From Streptomyces gardneri (GTDB lineage Bacteria > Actinomycetota > Actinomycetes > Streptomycetales > Streptomycetaceae), in assembly GCF_006539185.1 (NCBI RefSeq), contig NZ_BJMN01000035.1, positions 1-64,000 on the forward strand: 64,000 bases of DNA, written 5' to 3'. Shown here in pieces: positions 32,894 to 41,093 of the stretch (the stretch's first letter is position 1; each line of letters begins with the position of its first letter). Below the pieces are notes generated by a model. That model saw nothing but the letters and a program-made list of their open reading frames with translations. It was not told where the DNA came from and did no database searches. The position numbers were made by a program, and so were the translations under genes.

Positions 32894-33541
32894 TCAGAGT
32901 CCGCGCGTGCCGGAGACGACCATGGCCAGGGTGGATTCGACGACGTCGTCCCTGCGCTGCGCGGGAAGTCGCCTCAGGGGGCCGTCGAGCAGCAGGAGTG
33001 ACAGTCCGTGGACGGCCGACCACGCGGCGGCGCCGGCCGCGGGCCGGCTGTCGGGCCGGGGGCCACCGACCTTGGCGAGGCCCTCCAGGGCCTCCCTGAG
33101 CAGGGTGAACGCACGGATCTCCGGCTCGGGCGACACCCGGCCGCCGGCGGGCTCGTCGGCCTCGGCGGGGCGGGGCACGCAGAAGGCGGCCCGGTAGAGG
33201 CCGGGCTGGTCCACGGCGAAGCCGACGTATCCCCGGCAGAGGGCGACGAGCCTGCGCTCGGCGGCCAGGGCGGGGTCGTCGGCGCCGGGCTCGCGGGCGG
33301 CGGCCCGCTCCATGGAGTCGGCGAGCCGGCACTGGGCGAGGATTTTGACGGTACGGAGGAGTTCGCCCCGCCCGTCGAAGTGCCGGTAGGCGGCGGTGGG
33401 CGAGACGCCGACCCTGCGGGCGGCCTCGCGCAGGACGACCCGCTCGGGGCCCCCGTCGGTGGCCAGGTCGACGGCGGCGCAGATCAGCGCGTTGCGCAGG
33501 TCGCCGTGATGATAGGTCTTTCCCCCCGAGATCGCTGCCAT
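32894..33541 (-). CDS. TetR-family transcriptional regulator
   Basis: 215 aa from ATG 33541. The DNA-binding domain reads YHHGDLRNALICAAVDLA, REAARRVGVSPTAAYRHFDGRGELL. The C-terminal domain has RGYVGFAVDQPGLYRAAF, the TetR_C_33/WHG-like pattern. It lies on the same strand as, and 114 bp downstream of, the exporter operon, with a terminator between, so it is probably transcribed separately. An ATGTT-N9-AACAT repeat (33558-33576) just upstream could be its own operator. Confidence 0.9.
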   Translation of the reverse strand: MAAISGGKTYHHGDLRNALICAAVDLATDGGPERVVLREAARRVGVSPTAAYRHFDGRGELLRTVKILAQCRLADSMERAAAREPGADDPALAAERRLVALCRGYVGFAVDQPGLYRAAFCVPRPAEADEPAGGRVSPEPEIRAFTLLREALEGLAKVGGPRPDSRPAAGAAAWSAVHGLSLLLLDGPLRRLPAQRRDDVVESTLAMVVSGTRGL

Positions 33542-33557
33542 GGACTCATCCTGCCCG

Positions 33558-33576
33558 ATGTTGACCACATGAACAT
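33558..33576. promoter_or_regulatory. Possible autoregulatory site of the TetR gene
   Basis: Inverted repeat ATGTT-N9-AACAT, 16 bp upstream of the TetR ATG. Short arms, so weak. Confidence 0.35.
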
Positions 33577-33609
33577 TCCAGGTGGACACGCGACGCGCGG
33601 AAAACGGAA

Positions 33610-33634
33610 CCGCCCCCACCGGGGGTGGGGGCGG
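33610..33634 (-). terminator. Terminator of the CDP-alditol/ABC exporter operon
   Basis: Perfect 11-bp stem CCGCCCCCACC / GGTGGGGGCGG with GGG loop, 21 bp past the ABC ATPase stop. Confidence 0.75.
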
Positions 33635-33655
33635 AACGCGAGACATCGGGCGCGG

Positions 33656-34441
33656 TCAGCGGGCGGTCTCCCGCTCGTACGCCTTGAGGACCTCGTCCGT
33701 GGGGCCGTCCATCAGGAGCTGCCCCTTCTCCAGCCAGAGCACCCGGTCGCAGGTGTCCCGGATGGACTTGTTGCTGTGGCTGACGAGGAAGACCGTGCCG
33801 GCCTCCTTGCGCAGCTCGCGGATGCGCTCCTCGGAGCGGATCTGGAACTTGCGGTCGCCCGTCGCGAGCGCCTCGTCGATGAGGAGGACGTCGTGGTTCT
33901 TGGCGGCCGCGATGGCGAAGCGGAGCCGGGCGCCCATGCCGGAGGAGTACGTGCGCATCGGCAGGCTGATGAAGTCGCCCTTCTCGTTGATGCCGGAGAA
34001 GTCGACGATGCCGTCGTACCGCTCGCGCACCTCCTCGCGGCTCATGCCCATGGCGAGGCCACCGAGGATGACGTTGCGCTCGCCCGTGAGGTCGTTCATG
34101 AGGGCCGCGTTGACACCCAGGAGCGAGGGCTGACCGTCGGTGAAGACCTTGCCGCTCTCGGTGGGGAGCAGTCCGGCGACGGCACGCAGCAGGGTGGACT
34201 TGCCGGAGCCGTTGGAGCCGATGAGGCCGATGGCCTCGCCCCGGTAGGCGGTGAAGGTGACGCCGCGGACGGCGTGGACCTTGCGGACGCCACGGCTGAC
34301 CTCGGCCTTGCCGCGGCCGACGATCCGGCTGAGGGCCGCGGTGGCGCTGCCCTTGCCTCCGCCACCGGTGTTGACCCGGTAGACGATGTGGACGTCGTCG
34401 CAGATGACGGTGGGGACGTTGCTCGGGTTCGGGTCAGCCAC
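33656..34441 (-). CDS. ABC transporter ATP-binding protein (polysaccharide/teichoic acid exporter type)
   Basis: 261 aa. Walker A GLIGSNGSGKSTLLRAVAG, Q-loop region, signature YSSGMGARLRFAIA, Walker B VLLIDEALATGD and H-loop LVSHS. The Y-S-S-G-M signature and RNVILGGLAMGMSREE are typical of TagH/Wzt-like exporters of cell-surface glycans. Short form without a C-terminal carbohydrate-binding domain. The start overlaps the permease stop by 8 bp. Works with the adjacent permease. Confidence 0.93.
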   Translation of the reverse strand: MADPNPSNVPTVICDDVHIVYRVNTGGGGKGSATAALSRIVGRGKAEVSRGVRKVHAVRGVTFTAYRGEAIGLIGSNGSGKSTLLRAVAGLLPTESGKVFTDGQPSLLGVNAALMNDLTGERNVILGGLAMGMSREEVRERYDGIVDFSGINEKGDFISLPMRTYSSGMGARLRFAIAAAKNHDVLLIDEALATGDRKFQIRSEERIRELRKEAGTVFLVSHSNKSIRDTCDRVLWLEKGQLLMDGPTDEVLKAYERETAR

Positions 34442-35363
34442 GGCCGTACCTCTCCTCGGCCTTCCAGAAGTAGACGAAACCGCCGGCGCCGACGACCAGC
34501 GCCCAGGCGAGGGCGGTCATCCAGACGTGGTCCGGAAGGTTCTGCGCGCCGTAGCCGTCGATGAGGGCGAAGCGGATCAGATCCATGTAGACGGCCGCCG
34601 GGTTGTACATGAGGATGTCGGCGATCCAGGCCGGCTTGTCGGCGAGCATCACCGGGATCGAGAACATGACGCCGGACGCGTACATCCAGGTCCGCATGAT
34701 GAACGGCATCAGCTGGGCGAGGTCGGGCGTCTTGGAGCCCATCCTGGCCACGATCATGGCGAGTCCCACGTTGAACACGAAGTGCAGGAAGAGCGCCGGG
34801 ATCACCAGCAGCCACCGGAGCGTGGGGTAGCTGCCGAAGGAGAGCACGATCGCCACGAGGACGATCATCGAGAACAGCAGCTGCTGGAGCTGCTGGAGCG
34901 AGAAGGAGATCGGGAGGCTGGCCCGCGGGAAGTGCAGGGCCCGGACCAGTCCGAGGTTGCCCGAGATCGCCCGCACGCCGGCCATGACCGAGCTCTGGGT
35001 GAAGGTGAACACGAAGATGCCGGTGACCAGGAAGGGGATGTAGACCTCCTTGGTCATCCCCTGCCCGGCGCCCAGGATCAGCCCGAAGATCAGGTAGTAG
35101 ACCAGGGCGTTGAGCAGCGGGGTCGCCACCTGCCACACCTGGCCGAGCTTGGCCTGGCTGTACTGGGCGGTCAGCTTGGCCGAGGAGAAGGCCAGGATGA
35201 AGTGGCGGCGGCTCCACAGCTCGCGTACGTACTCGAACAGCCCGGGCCGGGCGCCGCTGACCGAGAGACCGTACTTCGCGGCCAGCTCGGCCGGGGCCAG
35301 GCCCTCGTCGACGGACGGGGGCGCGCTCGTCGCGACCGCCCCGCCCTGGTGTGTGTCACTCAC
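34434..35363 (-). CDS. ABC-2 type permease (polysaccharide/polyol phosphate exporter)
   Basis: 309 aa from GTG 35363. A cytoplasmic N-terminus has AAKYGLSVSGARPGLFEYV, then six predicted membrane spans, including AKLGQVWQVATPLLNALVYYLIFG and FMRTWMYASGVMFSIP-like segments (TagG/KpsM/RfbA family). An ATG at 35408 would add 15 residues, but homologues start near the GTG. Pairs with the downstream ATPase to move a lipid-linked glycan across the membrane. Confidence 0.92.
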   Translation of the reverse strand: MSDTHQGGAVATSAPPSVDEGLAPAELAAKYGLSVSGARPGLFEYVRELWSRRHFILAFSSAKLTAQYSQAKLGQVWQVATPLLNALVYYLIFGLILGAGQGMTKEVYIPFLVTGIFVFTFTQSSVMAGVRAISGNLGLVRALHFPRASLPISFSLQQLQQLLFSMIVLVAIVLSFGSYPTLRWLLVIPALFLHFVFNVGLAMIVARMGSKTPDLAQLMPFIMRTWMYASGVMFSIPVMLADKPAWIADILMYNPAAVYMDLIRFALIDGYGAQNLPDHVWMTALAWALVVGAGGFVYFWKAEERYGRG

Positions 35364-35412
35364 AGTCGAAACTTTCGTGTTCAAGATGCGCGGCACGTCG
35401 GGTACCACGATG

Positions 35413-36297
35413 TCAGACGACCGGGGGGCGACCCAGCCGGGTCAGCCGCCACACCGTACGCCACCTCATCGGGCGGCGCGGCCCGCAGGGAGTCGTCCAC
35501 CCCTCGCGGAAACCGCCGAACCACGCCTTGAGCGCGGAGAGCGAGGGCCGACGTGCCAGGGTGAGCAGCAGCCAGACGCCGAGATACACCGGCACCAGGG
35601 GCGCGGGCAGATTGCGACGTGCCAGCCACACTCGGTTACGGGCCACGTTGAAGTGGTACGAGGCGTGGCGGGAAGGTGCCGTAGTGGGGTGCAACAGCAC
35701 CATGTCGGAACGGTAGTCGATCATCCAGTCGGCGTCGAGCGCGCGCCAGGCGAGATCGGTCTCCTCGTGCGCGTAGAAGAACTCCCCCGGGAGAGCGCCC
35801 ACTTCGGCGAAGACCTTCGTACGGACGGCGTTGGCGCCGCCGAGGAAGGTCGTCACCCGCGAGGAACGCATCGGGTCGGAGGCGCGCAGCCGCGGCACGT
35901 GCCGGCGCTGGGTGGCCCCGGTCTCCGGATCGGCGATGCGGAAGCTGATGATGCCGAGGCGCGGGTCCGCCGTGAAGGCCTGGCGGACGAGCTCGGCGGT
36001 GTCCGCGTGGGCGAGCAGCCCGTCGTCGTCGAGGAAGAGCAGGACGTCGACGTCGGTGCCGCCGGGGCCGAAGGCCTCGATGCCGACGTTGCGGCCGGCG
36101 GGGATGCCGATGTTCTCCGGCAGGTCGACGGTGCGGACCCCTTCGGGCACCCCGGTGACCGGGGTGCCCTGCCCGACGACGACGACCTCGACGGGGTCGC
36201 CCTCCTGCTTGGCGACCGAGTCGATCAGCGCGCGCAGGTCGTCGGGGCGGTTGCCCATCGTGATGACGACGGCTCCCACCTTGAGCGGAGAACTCAC
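35413..36297 (-). CDS. Family 2 glycosyltransferase
   Basis: 294 aa from GTG 36297. A GT-A fold: VGAVVITMGNRPDDLRALIDS, NIGIPAGRNVGIEAFG, DVLLFLDDDGLLA (metal-binding DDD), FLGGANAVR, and FYAHEETDLAWRA with a likely catalytic acidic pair. It resembles rhamnosyl/GT2 enzymes of cell-surface glycan assembly. Late hydrophobic segment VPVYLGVWLLLTLA. Donor and acceptor unknown; the cluster suggests glycan backbone or linkage synthesis. Confidence 0.9.
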   Translation of the reverse strand: MSSPLKVGAVVITMGNRPDDLRALIDSVAKQEGDPVEVVVVGQGTPVTGVPEGVRTVDLPENIGIPAGRNVGIEAFGPGGTDVDVLLFLDDDGLLAHADTAELVRQAFTADPRLGIISFRIADPETGATQRRHVPRLRASDPMRSSRVTTFLGGANAVRTKVFAEVGALPGEFFYAHEETDLAWRALDADWMIDYRSDMVLLHPTTAPSRHASYHFNVARNRVWLARRNLPAPLVPVYLGVWLLLTLARRPSLSALKAWFGGFREGWTTPCGPRRPMRWRTVWRLTRLGRPPVV

Positions 36298-36305
36298 GGC
36301 CGGCC

Positions 36306-37085
36306 TCACTTCAGCCTGCTGGAGACCAGGATCGACACCAGGTGCAGCACGGTCTGGAGCAGCGCGATGCCGCAGAGGACGGCGACACCGAGCCGGGAGA
36401 AGAAGAGGTCGCCCCGGATCTGATCCGCGATCGCGAGGACCAGGATCAGGAGGGAGGCCTCGATCCCCAGGATCAGCCGGTGGAACTTGAGCGCGGCGGC
36501 GGCCTTGCGGGCCAGCGCCATGCCGGAGGAGCGCGGCTCGGAGGCCGACTCCTTGACCGGCGGGAGTCCGCCCTGGTGCCGGGCGACGCCGACGAGGTCG
36601 GTCTCCGCCTTGATCAGGATCGCGCCGAGGGCGGCCAGGGTGCCCAGGAAGGCCCACAGCCAGTCGATGCGGCCCGAGCCCCACAGGTCGGCGGCGCGCA
36701 GGCCGAAGCCGACGAGGACCGCCGCGTCGCACAGGTACGCGCCGACCCGGTCCAGCCAGACGCCCTGCAGCGAGAACTGCTGCTTCCAGCGGGCCACCTC
36801 GCCGTCGACGCAGTCGAGCAGCAGGTAGAGCTGGACCATCAGGACGCCGAGGACGGCGCCCGCGATGCCCGGCACGAGGAGGGCCGGGGCGGCGAGCACG
36901 CCGAAGACGGTCATCAGGTAGGTCAGCTGGTTGGGCGTGACCTTCGTGGCCACGAGCCGCCGGGTGATCCGCAGCGAGATCTCCCGCATGTACAGGCGGC
37001 CACCCCAGTGCTCACCGCTCCGCCGGTCCTTCACACCCGGAGGGTGGACGACCGGGCGGAGCTCAGCTACCGATGGCTTTTGCAT
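36306..37085 (-). CDS. CDP-alcohol phosphatidyltransferase-family protein with altered motif
   Basis: A 259-aa membrane protein with the CDP-alcohol phosphotransferase signature DCVDGEVARWKQQFSLQGVW beginning at residue 91. D91, D94, G95, A98, R99, G108 and D112 are present, but the position of the last catalytic Asp (116) is Ala. Several membrane helices flank it. The family moves a phospho-alcohol from a CDP carrier to an acceptor. The missing Asp may define a subfamily with different chemistry or partner dependence. Overlaps the dehydrogenase gene by 23 bp. Confidence 0.88.
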   Translation of the reverse strand: MQKPSVAELRPVVHPPGVKDRRSGEHWGGRLYMREISLRITRRLVATKVTPNQLTYLMTVFGVLAAPALLVPGIAGAVLGVLMVQLYLLLDCVDGEVARWKQQFSLQGVWLDRVGAYLCDAAVLVGFGLRAADLWGSGRIDWLWAFLGTLAALGAILIKAETDLVGVARHQGGLPPVKESASEPRSSGMALARKAAAALKFHRLILGIEASLLILVLAIADQIRGDLFFSRLGVAVLCGIALLQTVLHLVSILVSSRLK

Positions 37086-38124
37086 AGTCGGCGTACGCGT
37101 CCCTGATCTCGTCGTCGGACAGGTCGAGGTGTTCCAGGATGGTGAAGCGGCCCGGCCGGGTCTGCGGGGCGAAGGACACCGCCTGGACGAACTCGTCCAC
37201 GGTGAAGCCCATCTCCTCCGGCAGCACGGGCAGCCCGTGCCGGCGCAGGGTCTCGACCATCTGGGCGGTGCCCTCGTGGGCGCCGCGCAGGTGCATGGCG
37301 AAGGCCGCGCCGAGACCGCACTGCTCGCCGTGGCTCGCGGCCCGCGTCGGGAAGAGCAGGTCGAAGGCGTGGCTGATCTCGTGGCAGGCGCCCGAGGAGG
37401 GACGGCTGTCCCCGCTGATCGACATGGCGATGCCGGACATCACCAGGCCCTCGGAGAGCGTGACGAGGAAGTCGTCGTCGCCGACCCCGCCGGGGTGGCG
37501 GAGCACAGCCTCGCCGGCGCTGCGGGCCATGGCGGCCGCGAGGCCGTCGACGGGCTCCCCGTTCACCTGGTGGGACAGCTCCCAGTCGGCGAGGGCGGAG
37601 ATGTTGGAGATCGCGTCGCCGATGCCGGAGCGCACGAAGCGGATCGGCGCGTCCCGGATCACGTCCAGGTCGATGACGAGGGCGATCGGGGTGGGCACAC
37701 CGTACGAACCCCGGCCGTTGTCGTTGTCCAGGGTCGAGATCGGGGAGCAGATCCCGTCGTGCGACAGGTTGGTGGCGATGGCCACCAACGGCAGGCCCAC
37801 ACGGGCCGCCGCGTACTTCGTCACGTCGATGATCTTGCCGCCGCCGAGGGCGACCACGGCGTCGTACCGCTTGCCGCGCATGGCGTCGGCGAGCTTCACG
37901 GCCTCGTCGATGGTGCCGCCGGAGACCGGGTACCAGTCCGCGCCCGGCAGCTCGGGCGCGAACCGGTCACGCAGCTTCAGGCCCGAGCCGCCGCTGATGG
38001 CCACGGCGATCTTGCCGTTGCTGGAGATCCGCTGGTCCGCGAGGAGCGCGGACAGGTCGTCCAGCGCTCCTCGGCGGATGTCGACGACGACCGGCGACGG
38101 GATCAGCCGGGTCAGTACTGGCAC
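37063..38124 (-). CDS. sn-Glycerol-1-phosphate dehydrogenase-like (AraM/EgsA) enzyme
   Basis: A 353-aa iron-containing-alcohol-dehydrogenase fold protein: VVALGGGKIIDVTKYAAAR (NAD-binding), ATNLSHDGICSPIS, and metal ligands in SSGACHEISHAFD and ASHGEQCGLG. It matches the glycerol-1-phosphate dehydrogenase branch, which reduces dihydroxyacetone phosphate to sn-glycerol-1-phosphate. Neighbours suggest this is then activated with CTP. Overlaps the nucleotidyltransferase gene by 13 bp. Confidence 0.88.
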   Translation of the reverse strand: MPVLTRLIPSPVVVDIRRGALDDLSALLADQRISSNGKIAVAISGGSGLKLRDRFAPELPGADWYPVSGGTIDEAVKLADAMRGKRYDAVVALGGGKIIDVTKYAAARVGLPLVAIATNLSHDGICSPISTLDNDNGRGSYGVPTPIALVIDLDVIRDAPIRFVRSGIGDAISNISALADWELSHQVNGEPVDGLAAAMARSAGEAVLRHPGGVGDDDFLVTLSEGLVMSGIAMSISGDSRPSSGACHEISHAFDLLFPTRAASHGEQCGLGAAFAMHLRGAHEGTAQMVETLRRHGLPVLPEEMGFTVDEFVQAVSFAPQTRPGRFTILEHLDLSDDEIRDAYADYAKAIGS

Positions 38125-38864
38125 GCGATCTCACGGCCCTTCGCGAGGTCGTCGTGGTTGTCGATCTCGACCCACTTGACGTCGCCGATGGGCTCGACGT
38201 CGACGGTGAAGCCGCGGTTGACGAGCTCCTGGTAGCCGTCCTCGTAGTAGAGGTCGGGGTCGCGCTCGAAGGTGGCCTTGAGGGCGTCGGCGAGCTCCTC
38301 GGCCGCTTCGGCCTCGATGAGGGTGACACCGATGTACTCGCCGGTGGCGGTGGCCGGGTCCATGAGCTTGGTGATGCGCTGGACGCCCTTGCCCTCCTCG
38401 ACGATGACCTTCATCTCCTCGTCGGCGAGCTTCTTCACCGTGTCGAGGGCGAGGATGATCTTCTGGCCCTTGCCGCGGGCGGCGAGGAGGGTCTTCTCGA
38501 CGGAGACCGGGTGGACGGTGTCGCCGTTGGCGAGGATCACACCGCGCTTGAGGACCTCACGGGCGCACCACAGGGAGTAGGCGTTGTTCCACTCCTCGGC
38601 CTTGTCGTTGTCGACGAGGGTGATCTTGAGGCCGTACTTGGCCTCCAGCGCGTCCTTGCGGTCGTAGACGGCCTCCTTGCGGTAGCCGACGACGATCGCG
38701 ACCTCGGTGAGGCCGATCTCGGCGAAGTTCTTCAGCGTCCCGTCGAGGATGGTCAGCTCGTTCTCGGTGCCCTCGCCGGACACGGGCACGAGGGCCTTCG
38801 GAAGCGTCTCGGTGTAGGGGCGCAGACGGCGTCCGGCACCGGCTGCCAGTACGAGGCCGATCAT
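38112..38864 (-). CDS. Sugar/alditol-1-phosphate nucleotidyltransferase
   Basis: A 250-aa nucleotidyltransferase: LAAGAGRRLRPYTETLPKAL (nucleotide loop), VVGYRKEAVYD, EWNNAYSLWCARE, VILANGDTVHP (metal Asp) and a late KWVEIDNHDDL. The NNAYSLWCARE block is shared with CTP-using enzymes such as inositol-1-phosphate cytidylyltransferases, so a CDP-activated polyol is a fair guess. Overlaps the next gene by 4 bp. Confidence 0.9.
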   Translation of the reverse strand: MIGLVLAAGAGRRLRPYTETLPKALVPVSGEGTENELTILDGTLKNFAEIGLTEVAIVVGYRKEAVYDRKDALEAKYGLKITLVDNDKAEEWNNAYSLWCAREVLKRGVILANGDTVHPVSVEKTLLAARGKGQKIILALDTVKKLADEEMKVIVEEGKGVQRITKLMDPATATGEYIGVTLIEAEAAEELADALKATFERDPDLYYEDGYQELVNRGFTVDVEPIGDVKWVEIDNHDDLAKGREIACQY

Positions 38865-40681
38865 GCTGTTTCTCCTTCGTCGTGAACGGCGGGTGCTCCG
38901 GAGGAGACCCAGAAACGGATGGACTCCACGAGCACCACGAGCGCGACGGCGACCGCGAGGGCGGTCAGTGCCAGGGTGAAGTCGTCACCGCGGTCCGCCA
39001 GGAGGGCGGCGAGAGCGACCACCAGGAGCGTGCGCCCCTCGTGTCCGCCGGTGACGCGCACCAGCCACGCGGGCGGCGCGCCGGTGCCACCGCGTATGCG
39101 GTAGACCGTGTCGTAGTGATGGTAGGCGACCGCCGCGACCAGGCCGAACGCCGCCGGGAGGGCGTGCGCGGAGTCGGAGCGGGCGGCGAGCACGAGAACG
39201 GTGGTGTACTCGGCGGCGCGGAAGAGCGGGGGCACGAGCCAGTCGAGGGCGCCCTTGAGGGGGCGGGCGACGGCCGCGCCGGCGAGGACCGCGTAGCCGA
39301 GGGCGGCGATCACGGTCTGCCGGTCGCCGAACGGCCGGTCGAGCACGGCGAAGAGCAGCCCGCCGGTCGCGACGGCGGCGAAGACGACCCCGGCGCCCCG
39401 GGCGCCCGGACGGCCGAGGACGCGGGCCACCAGGCTCGCCACCGGGCCGGAGTCGGCGAGGTCCGCCAGCGCCTGCGCGGCCCGGTCGGTCCTCTTCGCC
39501 TTACGGATCACGGAGCGCAGGACGCGGCCCGCGGTGGTGTAGCAGGCGGCGAACGCGCAGCCGACGAGCAGCGCCCAGAAGACGATCCGGGGACTGGTGG
39601 CGGCGGTGAGGACGGCGATCATCGCCCAGCGCTCACCGATCGGCAGGATGATTATGCGGCGGGCCCAGACGGTCCAGCCGACGCTGTCGAGCCGGCCGGA
39701 GAGCGCGGCGGTGGCGCTCTTGCCCGCCGTGGCGTCGTAGGTGGCCTCGTAGAAGGCGAAGTCCACGACGTGCCGGCAGGTCATGAGGACCATGGCGCCG
39801 AGCGCGAGGGCCCAGACGTCGTCGCCGTTGCGGGCGGCGCCGAGGGCGAGGCCCGCGTAGAAGGCGTACTCCTTGGCGCGGTCGAAGGTCGCGTCGAGCC
39901 AGGCGCCCAGCGTCGAGTACTGCAGCGAGTAGCGGGCGAGCTGCCCGTCGGTGCAGTCGAGGACGAAGGAGACGAGGAGGAGGACGCCGGCGGCGATGTA
40001 GCCGCCGCGCTCGCCGGTCGCCGCGCAGCCGGCCGCGATCAGCGCGGTGAGCAGCGAGGCGGTGGTGACCTGGTTGGGGGTCAGGCCGCGGCGCGCGCAC
40101 CAGCGGGCGATGTAGCGCGAGTACGGGCTGATGCAGAAGGTGGTGAAGAAGCCGTCCTGGGCCTTGACGGCCGAGCGGAGGCGTACGGCCTCCTCGTCGA
40201 CCGCCTCGACGGCGGCGCGCGCCTCGCGGCGGGCCTCGGCGTCGGAGGGCACGGTGGCGACGAGGGTGCCGAGCTGGGGCCGGTGCACGGCGACGCCCTC
40301 GGCGTCGAGGGCCTCGGCGAGGGTGCCGGTCAGGTCGTCGGCGGGGCCCTCGGAGCCGGAGGCCCCGGCGGGCACGGTCACGGCCGTCGCGGCGGCCAGC
40401 GCTCGGCTGAGCGCGGGGCGGGCCTCGCTCTGCGCGGTGAGCGCGCCGGGCACGGCCTCGGCCGGGAACCGGGGGTCGGTGAGGGCGAGGCGCAGGGCGT
40501 GGAGGTGACCGACGAACCGGGGGTCGACGAGCGCGACGCGCTCGCCCGCCGGAACGGATGCCAGCAGGGTGCCGGTCTCCTCGGTGCCGCTGGCGATCCG
40601 GACGTCGAAGCCGAGCGACCGCAGATCAGCGTCGAGCGAGGATCCGGGTGCCGGCGGGCCGGTGAGGATGGCGGTCGACAG
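38861..40681 (-). CDS. DUF5941-type CDP-alcohol phosphotransferase fusion with a CTG start
   Basis: 606 aa if started at the CTG at 40681, giving a STAILTGPPAPGSSLDADLR N-terminus. A cytoplasmic N-terminal domain (about 1-170) precedes a full CDP-alcohol phosphotransferase motif (D232, D235, A239, R240, G249, D253, D257) and a C-terminal membrane DUF5941-like region. An in-frame stop lies just upstream, and no ATG/GTG/TTG gives the full N-terminus; AAGGAG is 9 nt before the CTG. A GTG at 40453 would remove 76 conserved-looking residues. First gene of the operon. Confidence 0.82.
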   Translation of the reverse strand: MSTAILTGPPAPGSSLDADLRSLGFDVRIASGTEETGTLLASVPAGERVALVDPRFVGHLHALRLALTDPRFPAEAVPGALTAQSEARPALSRALAAATAVTVPAGASGSEGPADDLTGTLAEALDAEGVAVHRPQLGTLVATVPSDAEARREARAAVEAVDEEAVRLRSAVKAQDGFFTTFCISPYSRYIARWCARRGLTPNQVTTASLLTALIAAGCAATGERGGYIAAGVLLLVSFVLDCTDGQLARYSLQYSTLGAWLDATFDRAKEYAFYAGLALGAARNGDDVWALALGAMVLMTCRHVVDFAFYEATYDATAGKSATAALSGRLDSVGWTVWARRIIILPIGERWAMIAVLTAATSPRIVFWALLVGCAFAACYTTAGRVLRSVIRKAKRTDRAAQALADLADSGPVASLVARVLGRPGARGAGVVFAAVATGGLLFAVLDRPFGDRQTVIAALGYAVLAGAAVARPLKGALDWLVPPLFRAAEYTTVLVLAARSDSAHALPAAFGLVAAVAYHHYDTVYRIRGGTGAPPAWLVRVTGGHEGRTLLVVALAALLADRGDDFTLALTALAVAVALVVLVESIRFWVSSGAPAVHDEGETA

Positions 40682-41093
40682 ACGAACTCACTCCTTGGAG
40701 CTGACGAGGGGCCTGCGGGCCGTGGCGGCCCGGGGCGCGGCGGTGCGGCCCGGCGCCGGGCGGCGGCACGTCGGCTGAGGCTATCGGATGAACGGAGCGT
40801 GAGTTCACCGAGGCTTCGCGGGCAGGACTCCCCCGGGCCCACCCGCGGCCTCACGGGTACGAGAGGCCCTGGGGAGATCGGCCCGGACGAGTGGTGGTCC
40901 GGCCTGGGGGTCCCTGGCGGCGCCCGCCGTGCGGGGCCCCTGCCGACCAGTTCTCGCCATGGCCGGTCCTGACGGCATCATCGCAGGTCAGAGCATATGA
41001 CAACGGTGTTCAGTACCGTGTTGCACATACCCCCCACCCGTAGTTCACTTGCCGTCTGGGGCAGACGGAACGACTCGATCGGGAGGCCATCTC
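40682..41093. other. Divergent intergenic region between the DUF5941 operon and the CDF gene
   Basis: 412 bp. On the minus strand a TAGCCT -10-like box lies at 40783-40778. An imperfect repeat ACGGT-N7-ACCGT within the CAACGGTGTTC segment near 41000 precedes the CDF gene. No gene is supported here. Confidence 0.45.

Noticed and set aside
38861..40453. GTG 40453 as the start of the DUF5941 gene
   Set aside because: The frame stays open and coding-like for 76 more codons up to a CTG with a good ribosome site.
33656..40681. Classical wall teichoic acid operon
   Set aside because: No TagA/TarB/TarF-like glycerophosphotransferase or undecaprenyl-linked starter enzyme seen; CDP-alcohol membrane transferases are used instead.
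40994..41030. Metal-regulator operator before the CDF gene
   Set aside because: Only 5-bp arms (ACGGT/ACCGT) are symmetric; it does not match Zur or other sites I know.
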